In this document: positions 51,281-57,586 of the stretch, in pieces
Numbering within the stretch: the stretch's first letter is position 1
Layout of the letters: the number at the start of each line of letters is the position of its first letter
DNA from: Peloplasma aerotolerans
GTDB taxonomy: Bacteria; Bacillota_I; Bacilli_A; Acholeplasmatales; Acholeplasmataceae
Direction of reading: 5' to 3'
DNA: 57,586 nt
Assembly (NCBI RefSeq): GCF_030012175.1
Contig: NZ_JASCXW010000009.1
Coordinates: forward strand, 1 to 57,586
The notes under the pieces: generated by a model
The model's input: only the letters and a program-made list of their open reading frames with translations
Databases searched by the model: none
What the model was told of the DNA's origin: nothing
Program-made: the position numbers and the translations under genes

Positions 51281-51874
51281 TTATTTACCTCTAAATAATT
51301 TCTGATAGATTTCTGAAAGTGTTTTTGCTCCTTCAGAAGCTTCAAACTTCTTATATGAATCAAAATGATTGTCCATACCTAAAACGTCAGATACAACTTT
51401 AATACTCACAATTGGTACTTCTTTTTTATATGCTACATGATATAAAGCTGTTCCTTCCATATCAACAATAAATGATTCCATCTTCTTCTCTGTCATGAAG
51501 ACATCGCCTGTATATAGCACTCCAGACTTGATTAAAGGCATCTTTTCTAATACTTTGGTAACAAGGTTGTGATTTGATTGAAAACGCTCAGGAAGCCCAG
51601 GAATTTGTCCTTTTTTGTACCCAAAGAGTGTTAAATCGAAATCATGATATAACGCTTCTTTAACTAAGACAACATCTCCTACTTGATATGGTGTGGTCGC
51701 ACCTGCAAAACCTAAGTTATAAATGGCTTCCACCTCATGAGTTGCTAAAAAACTTGCCAAAGTATATGCAGCATTCACTTTACCAATTCCAGTTAAAATC
51801 ACTTTTACACCTGGAATCTCATGTTCAATTAATTCTTTGACTTCTTCAGCCATTGCTGCAACAACTAAAATCAT
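51281..51874 (-). CDS. mtnN: 5'-methylthioadenosine/S-adenosylhomocysteine nucleosidase
   Basis: A 197-residue nucleosidase that splits MTA and SAH to adenine and the thio-sugar, clearing by-products of SAM reactions. Motifs: AAMAEEVKEL with the catalytic Glu near residue 10, ILTGIGKVNAAYTLA, NLGFAGAT and VDMEGTALYHVAY with the substrate Glu, followed by KVVSDVLG with the catalytic Asp. It is slightly shorter than the usual 230 residues. The start overlaps the udk stop (ATGA, 51871-51874). Confidence 0.9.
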   Translation of the reverse strand: MILVVAAMAEEVKELIEHEIPGVKVILTGIGKVNAAYTLASFLATHEVEAIYNLGFAGATTPYQVGDVVLVKEALYHDFDLTLFGYKKGQIPGLPERFQSNHNLVTKVLEKMPLIKSGVLYTGDVFMTEKKMESFIVDMEGTALYHVAYKKEVPIVSIKVVSDVLGMDNHFDSYKKFEASEGAKTLSEIYQKLFRGK

Positions 51875-52497
51875 GAGCGTTCTCCTAATATTTGTTTAAT
51901 CTTTGTAACAATGAGGTCGACTGCAATATCATGTCTTCTATCATTTGGAATAATCACATCAGCAAACCTTTTGGTTGGCTTAATATATTTATGATACATT
52001 GGTTTTACAGTTCTTTCATATTGACTGATAATACTTTCAAGTGTTCTACCTCTTTCATTCATATCTCTTAACATTCTACGAATGAATCTTGTATCATCAT
52101 CAAGTTCAACGAATAAATTCATGTCTGATAAATCACGAACTTGTTCGTTTTCAAGAATTAAAATACCTTCAACGATGATGATTGGTTTGGATACAACATG
52201 TTCAATTGCTTTACTTCTTGTATGCATAACAAAATCATATACTGGCTTTTCTATAGCTTTACCTTGCATTAATGAAATTAAATGTTTGTGCAATAATTCA
52301 TTATCAAGAGAACTAGGATGATCATAATTGGTCATATATCTTACCTCAAGTGGTAAATCACTTTGATCCAAGTAATAATCATCATGCTTTAATATAAGAA
52401 CATCTTCTAGTCCTGCTTTATCTAGAATTTCTGTTACAACAGTACTTTTGCCTGATGCCGATCCTCCAGCAACTAAAATCAATAAAGGTTTTTTCAT
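51871..52497 (-). CDS. udk: Uridine kinase
   Basis: A 208-residue nucleoside kinase that phosphorylates uridine and cytidine with ATP or GTP. The P-loop is GGSASGKSTV; KHDDYYLDQSDLP, NYDHPSSLDNELL and YDFVMHTR are the family's substrate motifs, and IIVEGILILEN is the Walker B strand. It is coupled to mtnN downstream and 12 bp after the GNAT gene. Length is normal. Confidence 0.95.
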   Translation of the reverse strand: MKKPLLILVAGGSASGKSTVVTEILDKAGLEDVLILKHDDYYLDQSDLPLEVRYMTNYDHPSSLDNELLHKHLISLMQGKAIEKPVYDFVMHTRSKAIEHVVSKPIIIVEGILILENEQVRDLSDMNLFVELDDDTRFIRRMLRDMNERGRTLESIISQYERTVKPMYHKYIKPTKRFADVIIPNDRRHDIAVDLIVTKIKQILGERS

Positions 52498-52509
52498 GAG
52501 ATAGTATCC

Positions 52510-52821
52510 TTAAACTTGGCATTCAGGTGCAAGTTTTGCTTGAACCTCATCATCAATAATATCGGTTAAATCCGGATGTTTTTTAAACCATACAACTGCA
52601 TATGGGCAAGTAGCAACAACTTTATAATTCAATGATTTCGCGTGTTTATGAACTTCGTGCATTAATTGGCTAGCAATACCTTGTCCTCTTAACGAGGGAT
52701 CAACATAAGTATGATCAACATTGACGACACCATGCGTAATAAAAGGAAATGTTGCATTAACAATTACTTTTCCTTCTTCATTTTTAACGTATATTCTATG
52801 ACTTTCATATATATAATCCAT
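52510..52821 (-). CDS. GNAT-related N-acetyltransferase (YidJ/YjdJ-like)
   Basis: A 103-residue minimal GNAT protein of the Acetyltransf_CG type. VNVDHTYVDPSLRGQGIASQLM contains the acetyl-CoA loop RGQGIA, and CPYAVVWFKKHPDL is the typical C-terminal end of this group. Substrate unknown. ATG at 52821 has AGGAG 9 nt upstream. It is the first gene of the unit with udk, mtnN and pfpI. Confidence 0.87.
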   Translation of the reverse strand: MDYIYESHRIYVKNEEGKVIVNATFPFITHGVVNVDHTYVDPSLRGQGIASQLMHEVHKHAKSLNYKVVATCPYAVVWFKKHPDLTDIIDDEVQAKLAPECQV

Positions 52822-52830
52822 TGTTATCAT

Positions 52831-53126
52831 CTCCTCTTATATAGTATATCAAAATTGAGTCAATTCGCATAAAGTTTATATATGAATAAAATCAAATTTG
52901 ACAATTGTTTTTTTAATTATAGAATTCTGTATTGAGTATTTCAAAGCACTATGCATAATTTTTTAAAATATTGATAAAACTTTTAAATTTTTAAATGAAA
53001 CCCAGTTAAAAATTATTTTTTTTATAATTAAGGGGCTTATTTATAATAATTTGAGCATTTATTTATAATATAACTTGTTTTTAATGATATAATTTATTTG
53101 TAAAGTTGAACATTATGGAGGTCGCT
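52831..53126. other. AT-rich divergent intergenic region
   Basis: No gene is seen. It separates the GNAT operon from the metal ATPase gene, which face away from each other. It holds a likely -10 (TATAAT, 53088-53093) for the ATPase gene and two similar TTATTTATAATA motifs (see the operator entry); the rest is AT-rich and unremarkable. Confidence 0.5.
53041..53074 (+). promoter_or_regulatory. Possible PerR/Fur-like operator half-sites before the metal ATPase gene
   Basis: TTATAATAATT (53041-53051) matches the first 11 positions of the PerR box TTATAATNATTATAA, and TTATAATATAA (53063-53073) repeats the start. They lie just upstream of the -10 at 53088. The sequence is so AT-rich that chance is a real alternative. 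Confidence 0.3.
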
Positions 53127-54977
53127 ATGACAAAAAAACAGTTAATGATTGAAACAACCTCAGTCATTGTATCAGTTGCTTTTATTGCAGCTGCATTTAT
53201 TCTTACACAATTATTAGGTCAAGAAACATGGTACGTTATACTTTTATTTGGTTTATCCTTTCTGTTTGGAGGATATGCAAAAGCTAAAGAAGGTGTTTTA
53301 GCAACCATTGAAAATAAGTCCTTGAATGTAGAAATACTGATGATTCTTGCTGCGTTAGGTGCTTTTATTGTGGGCAATTACTCTGAAGGCGCTATTTTGA
53401 TTATTATCTTTTCAATTAGTGGTGTTTTAGAATCCTATGCAACATCAAAGAGTGAAAAGGCATTGACGAGTTTATTGAAACTGGCTCCTAAAACTGCACT
53501 TTTATATAAAGATGGTGTTGAATCGGAAGTTGAAATTTCAAATATCAAAGTTGGAGATCAAGTTATTGTAAAAGTTGGACAACAAGTACCTGTTGATGGG
53601 AAGATTATTAAAGGTTCCACTGCTTTGAATCAAGCTGCCATTACAGGTGAATTTGTTCCTGTTTACAAAGAAGCTGAAGATAGTGTTTATGCTGGGTCAA
53701 TCAATATTGAGTCAACAATCATTGTTGAGACAGTGAAGGATCCAAAAGAATCAGTTGTTCAAAAGATAATCGATTTTGTTGAGAATGCTCAAGAAAATCA
53801 AACAAAATCACAATCATTAATCAATAAAGTTGAAAAGTATTATGTCTATATAGTTATTTTAATTGCAATTACTTTTATGATTCTACCTCCTTTAGTTGGA
53901 TGGTTATCATGGGATGATGCATTTTATCGCGGTATTATTGTATTAGTTGTTGGTTCTCCTTGTGCTTTAGTAGCATCTATAACACCAGCAATGTTATCTG
54001 CATTATCAAATGCTGCCCATCATCGTATTTTAATTAAGGGTGGAAGTCACCTAGAGGATATGATTGGATTAAAGACAGTTGTTTTTGATAAGACTGGAAC
54101 AATTACTACAGGTGTTCCAAAAGTGATTCGAATTGAAACATTGGAATCTGTTGACCGTGAACAGGTTTTAAAGATATTATATACACTTGAAAAACAATCG
54201 GATCATCCATTAGCAAAAGCGGTCGTCGACCATTTAGGATCAGATTATCTCTTAGATCATATCAAGACTAACGAAATTTCTGGACGAGGTATGGAGGCTA
54301 TTATTAATAATAGTACATGGCAAATAGGAAGATTTGAGTCCACAGTTCATGATGAAATGAAAGAGAAAATAGATAAGTGCTCATTATTAGGACATAGCAT
54401 CGTATCCATCATTAAAGATCAAAAAGTTGTTGGATTCGTTGCTTTGATGGATACACTTAGGGAAAACACACTATCCGTGATGAACACATTAAGAAGTCAA
54501 GGCATTCGAACAATTTTGCTAACTGGAGATAATGAAAATACTGCTTCTGCAATAGCAAAGGAAGCTGGAGTCGATTCTTATGAAGCAAATTGCTTCCCTG
54601 ATGATAAAGTCTCTCGTGTTAAGAAGCTACAAAAAGAATATGGGAAAGTTATGATGATCGGTGATGGTATTAATGATGCCCCTGCCCTTGCAATTGCTGA
54701 TATTAGTGCAGCCATGGGTACAGGAACTGATGTTTCTTTAGAGACCGCTGACATTGTTTTTATGAATGATCGATTAGAAAATTTACCTAAAATTATAAAG
54801 CTCTCAAAACGTATGAGAATCATTACCTTACAAAATGTTGTTTTCTCAACTGGAGTCATTTTTGTTTTAATGATTAGTAATGTATTTGGATTGATTCAAT
54901 TGCCTGCAGGGGTTGTTGCTCATGAAACTTCAACAATATTAGTTATTTTAAACAGCCTAAGACTGCTATTTAAGTAG
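53127..54977 (+). CDS. P1B-4-type heavy-metal ATPase (PfeT/CoaT-like)
   Basis: A 616-residue metal-exporting P-type ATPase. Motifs: AITGEFVP in the actuator domain, SPC (GSPCALVAS) in place of CPC in the membrane ion site, FDKTGTITTG with the phosphorylated Asp, SDHPLAKAV and GDGINDAPAL. The last helices carry HETST, like the HExxT of P1B-4 pumps. SPC plus HExxT and the lack of an N-terminal HMA domain point to Fe2+/Co2+/Zn2+ export. ATG at 53127 follows GGAGG; a terminator follows the gene. Confidence 0.9.
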   Translation: MTKKQLMIETTSVIVSVAFIAAAFILTQLLGQETWYVILLFGLSFLFGGYAKAKEGVLATIENKSLNVEILMILAALGAFIVGNYSEGAILIIIFSISGVLESYATSKSEKALTSLLKLAPKTALLYKDGVESEVEISNIKVGDQVIVKVGQQVPVDGKIIKGSTALNQAAITGEFVPVYKEAEDSVYAGSINIESTIIVETVKDPKESVVQKIIDFVENAQENQTKSQSLINKVEKYYVYIVILIAITFMILPPLVGWLSWDDAFYRGIIVLVVGSPCALVASITPAMLSALSNAAHHRILIKGGSHLEDMIGLKTVVFDKTGTITTGVPKVIRIETLESVDREQVLKILYTLEKQSDHPLAKAVVDHLGSDYLLDHIKTNEISGRGMEAIINNSTWQIGRFESTVHDEMKEKIDKCSLLGHSIVSIIKDQKVVGFVALMDTLRENTLSVMNTLRSQGIRTILLTGDNENTASAIAKEAGVDSYEANCFPDDKVSRVKKLQKEYGKVMMIGDGINDAPALAIADISAAMGTGTDVSLETADIVFMNDRLENLPKIIKLSKRMRIITLQNVVFSTGVIFVLMISNVFGLIQLPAGVVAHETSTILVILNSLRLLFK

Positions 54978-54984
54978 GATATAT

Positions 54985-55022
54985 CGCACATTCGTACACA
55001 AATACGGACGTGCGTTTTTTTT
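54985..55022 (+). terminator. Terminator of the metal ATPase gene
   Basis: CGCACATTCGT and ACGGACGTGCG form a long stem with internal mismatches, followed by T8. Confidence 0.7.
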
Positions 55023-55153
55023 GTTTTTATCTTGAAAAATTTTATAACTATAACATGAATTTTGTAGTAAAATAAGGATAAAGGTTATTTTATACACGAT
55101 TCGTGTTTTTTAATTGTATAAATGGATCTACTAACAAAAAGGGAGAGATACAC

Positions 55154-57349
55154 ATGTCATTCGATTATTTTCCAACAACAACTATTTTTATTGGTGTCGC
55201 CGCTTTTTCTGCACTTATAGCGTGTTTATATGCATTTGTGCTTTATAAAAAAGTGACCAAGATTAAGGTCAATCACCAACGTATTGAGGAGATATCTTCA
55301 TACATCCATGAAGGCGCAATGGCCTTTATGAAAAGACAATATACAATCATTATTTATTTTGCATTAGGTGTTGGTTCATTACTAGCGTTAACAGAACTCA
55401 TTCCTTCACTTCAAGGTGCTGAAGGTGTTGGTTGGAAAGCAGCAATCGCATTTATCTTTGGTGCATTGTTTTCTGGACTTGCAGGTTGGATTGGTATGCA
55501 TGCAGCAACCAAAGCAAACTCAAGAACGACTTCTGCTGCAAATACAGGTGGAATGCCAAGCGCTTTAAGAGTTGCATTTAGTGGTGGTTCGGTCTTAGGG
55601 CTAACGGTTGTTGGTTTAGGGTTATTTGGATTAACCGCTTTATTCTTTATCTTTTATTGGGTCTATGGCGGAAACACTGGAGTCCCAAGAGAACAATATT
55701 TAGCATTAACTCATGCGATTAATACTGTAACTGGTTATGGTCTTGGTGCATCGCTGATCGCTTTGTTTGGCCGTGTTGGTGGTGGTATATTTACTAAAGC
55801 TGCCGATGTCGGTGCTGACTTAGTTGGTAAAGTTGAAGCAGGCATTCCTGAAGATGATCCAAGAAATCCAGCTGTTATTGCTGATAATGTTGGAGACAAC
55901 GTAGGTGATGTTGCAGGTATGGGTAGTGATTTGACTGAATCTTATATTGGTTCAATCATTTCAGCTTTAACTTTAGGTTTGTATGCATTCGTTACCTTTA
56001 CACCTCAACAAGTTATGGATGGTATCGTTACGATTGATAGCTCAGTTCTATCTGGCATATTTGCATCTGTCTTATATCCATTATTAATTGCTGGTTTTGG
56101 AGCAATCTCAGCAGTTGTTGCAGTTTGGATGATTCGAAGAAAAGATTGGCATCGTCCACAATTTGCACTGAGCATGTCAACTTATCTTGCTGCACTGGTT
56201 ATGTTAGTAACAAGTTTAGTATTAAGTCATGTCTTATTTGATGGTGTTAGGGCTTGGGGAGTATTTGGTGCAGTAACTACCGGTTTATTTGTTGGTATCG
56301 GTATAGGATTTATTGCTGAATATTATACATCTAGCGATTATAAACACGTTAAGGAAATTGCTAATCAGTCATTAACTGGACATGCAACCAATGTTATCGC
56401 AGGTTATAGTGTTGGTATGTTATCAACATTTCTTACCGTTGTTGTTTTAGTTGCTGGTATTGTGATTTCTTATTTATTCACTGGTGATATGTATGGAATA
56501 GCTTTAGCTGCAGTTGGTATGTTATCAACAGCAGGGATAACGATATCTGTTGATGCTTATGGTCCAATTGCAGATAATGCAGGTGGTATCGCTCAAATGA
56601 GTAAACTAGATGAAGGTGTTAGAAAGATAACTGATAAACTGGATTCAGTAGGTAACACGACAGCTGCAATCGGTAAAGGCTTTTGTATTGGTTCTGCAGC
56701 GTTGACGAGTATTGGTTTATTCTTTGCTTTTGAAAAGTCTGCTGGATTATCTGATGGACGTGGGATAGATATCTTACAACCTGGTGTTATGGTTGGCGTC
56801 TTCATTGGTGCAATGTTACCATTCTTGTTTACATCATTAGTTATTAAATCTGTCGGTAGAGCAGCAAACAAAATGATTGATGAAGTAAGACGTCAGTTCA
56901 AAGAAGATCCAGGTATTATGGAAGGTACTTCACTTCCTGATTATGCAAGATGTGTTGACATCTCTACAAAAGCTGCGCTTAAAGAAATGATTTTACCAGC
57001 GATGATTGCGGTTTTCTCACCAATTATTGCAGGTGTATTCTTAGGAGCTGAAGGCTTAGGTGGGCTACTTGTTGGTGGTTTAGTTTCAGCAATCATGCTT
57101 GCAGTCTTTATGGCGAACTCTGGTGGTGCTTGGGATAATGCTAAAAAGTTTATTGAAGAAGGAAATCTTGGTGGGAAAGGTTCGGATGCACATAAAGCTG
57201 CAGTCACTGGAGATACCGTTGGAGATCCATTCAAAGATACAGCAGGTCCATCAATGGATATTTTAATTAAGTTGATGAGTATCGTTTCATTAATTATCGT
57301 TCCTATCTTAGCACAAATAGAACCTATATTAAGTTTCTTGTTTAACTAA
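55154..57349 (+). CDS. hppA: K+-dependent membrane-bound proton/sodium-pumping pyrophosphatase
   Basis: A 731-residue, 16-helix enzyme that hydrolyses pyrophosphate to pump H+ or Na+. The substrate site DVGADLVGKVE with GIPEDDPRNPAVIADNVGDNVGD is intact, as is the C-terminal GDTVGDPFKDTAGP. GNTTAAIGKG has Ala, not Lys, at the position that separates K+-dependent from K+-independent enzymes. Whether it moves H+ or Na+ cannot be decided by eye. ATG at 55154 follows AAGGGAGAG. A small hairpin with a T6 run (55094-55111) lies in the leader. Confidence 0.93.
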   Translation: MSFDYFPTTTIFIGVAAFSALIACLYAFVLYKKVTKIKVNHQRIEEISSYIHEGAMAFMKRQYTIIIYFALGVGSLLALTELIPSLQGAEGVGWKAAIAFIFGALFSGLAGWIGMHAATKANSRTTSAANTGGMPSALRVAFSGGSVLGLTVVGLGLFGLTALFFIFYWVYGGNTGVPREQYLALTHAINTVTGYGLGASLIALFGRVGGGIFTKAADVGADLVGKVEAGIPEDDPRNPAVIADNVGDNVGDVAGMGSDLTESYIGSIISALTLGLYAFVTFTPQQVMDGIVTIDSSVLSGIFASVLYPLLIAGFGAISAVVAVWMIRRKDWHRPQFALSMSTYLAALVMLVTSLVLSHVLFDGVRAWGVFGAVTTGLFVGIGIGFIAEYYTSSDYKHVKEIANQSLTGHATNVIAGYSVGMLSTFLTVVVLVAGIVISYLFTGDMYGIALAAVGMLSTAGITISVDAYGPIADNAGGIAQMSKLDEGVRKITDKLDSVGNTTAAIGKGFCIGSAALTSIGLFFAFEKSAGLSDGRGIDILQPGVMVGVFIGAMLPFLFTSLVIKSVGRAANKMIDEVRRQFKEDPGIMEGTSLPDYARCVDISTKAALKEMILPAMIAVFSPIIAGVFLGAEGLGGLLVGGLVSAIMLAVFMANSGGAWDNAKKFIEEGNLGGKGSDAHKAAVTGDTVGDPFKDTAGPSMDILIKLMSIVSLIIVPILAQIEPILSFLFN

Positions 57350-57377
57350 AAAAATAATACATTAATCTAAGTAAATA

Positions 57378-57415
57378 AAAAATACAAGTCATGAAATCAT
57401 GATTTGTATTTTTTG
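57378..57415 (+). terminator. Terminator of the pyrophosphatase gene
   Basis: AATACAAGTCATGA (57381-57394) pairs with TCATGATTTGTATT (57397-57410) with one mismatch, and a T6 run follows. Confidence 0.8.
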
Positions 57416-57434
57416 TTTGATAGACGATAAAAAT

Positions 57435-57454
57435 AAAAAAACGGCAATTGCCGT
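57435..57454 (-). terminator. Terminator of tRNA-Asn
   Basis: ACGGCAA-TTGCCGT is a 14-bp perfect palindrome, followed on the minus strand by U6-U7. It lies just downstream of tRNA-Asn. Confidence 0.7.
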
Positions 57455-57467
57455 TCGTGATTTTAAG

Positions 57468-57544
57468 TGGCGCCCACACCAGGACTCGAACCTGGGACCC
57501 CCTGATTAACAGTCAGGTGCTCTAACCAACTGAGCTATGTAGGC
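57468..57544 (-). tRNA. tRNA-Asn (GTT)
   Basis: A 77-nt cloverleaf with encoded CCA. Acceptor GCCTACA pairs with TGTGGGC (one G-U); the anticodon stem CCTGA-CTGTTAA-TCAGG gives GTT. Confidence 0.95.
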
Positions 57545-57586
57545 CAATAAGGCGACGCTTAATAAAGTTATTAAAATAAGTGAGGT

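Noticed and set aside
1-57586. Mycoplasma-type code with TGA as tryptophan
   Set aside because: Many genes end at TGA with immediate restarts (ATGA overlaps), and tryptophans in conserved motifs are TGG, so TGA is a stop.
1-57586. CRISPR array, rRNA operon, prophage or replication origin
   Set aside because: No regularly spaced repeats, no rRNA sequence, no phage structural genes and no dnaA-box cluster were seen on reading both strands.

Overview
The window is a low-GC bacterial chromosome segment using the standard bacterial code: TGA ends many of its genes, several in ATGA start/stop overlaps, and tryptophans are TGG. That excludes the TGA=Trp mycoplasmas. Small soluble PgpA, an N-domain-less ClpB, an electron-bifurcating-type [FeFe] hydrogenase, a K+-dependent membrane pyrophosphatase, pyruvate kinase, many MATE/AEC/APC transporters and no visible wall-synthesis genes suggest a fermentative anaerobe of the Izemoplasmatales/Acholeplasmatales side of the Mollicutes or a close low-GC Firmicute. 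This placement is inference. Most genes lie on the minus strand.

Layout. 0-6 kb: the tail of an IS200/IS605 TnpB element abutting a yutG/pgpA gene, a PI-PLC-like phosphodiesterase, an SDR, an ABC-2 exporter pair, then methyltransferase, DUF1801 and DUF554 genes. 6-10 kb: aldo/keto reductase, esterase, a strong candidate small RNA gene (about 81 nt), and a lipoprotein plus permease of a nitrate/taurine-type ABC importer without an ATPase. 10-17 kb: a hydrogenase operon on the minus strand in the order hydC, DRTGG, RsbT-like, DRTGG, PHP, HATPase, 2Fe-2S protein, hydB, hydA, running on into the importer genes. Its promoter carries an inverted repeat and a cre-like site. 17-19 kb: NYN/OST-HTH, Smr and DUF3137 genes.

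19.3-22.6 kb is a decaying accessory patch: a dead LytTR regulator gene, an orphan membrane protein starting at TTG, a repeated sequence, a tRNA-like mini-hairpin, a frameshifted small gene and an AAA_14/DUF4143 ATPase, bordered by tRNA-Cys. 22.8-31 kb holds housekeeping and transport genes, including clpB under a CIRCE element. 31-37.5 kb is a proteolysis block: a secreted subtilase with repeat domains, a lipoprotein sharing its Ig-like domain, an S9 peptidase and an M29 aminopeptidase. 37.6-46 kb contains three cyclic-di-GMP proteins (GGDEF, GGDEF-EAL, GGDEF-HD-GYP) interleaved with MATE and pyruvate kinase. 46-57.6 kb contains an SPFH protein, a membrane GDPD, a Glu-Arg-Pro-Gly tRNA cluster, another MATE, an operon GNAT-udk-mtnN-pfpI, a P1B-4 metal ATPase, the pyrophosphatase and tRNA-Asn.

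Together the genes describe a glycolytic, peptide-using, H2-evolving cell that probably couples pyrophosphate to an ion gradient. The best candidate for something undescribed is the small RNA at about 8313-8393. Next come the unusual AUA start at 9208, the tRNA-like mini-hairpin at 20744-20774, and the protease-lipoprotein pair.
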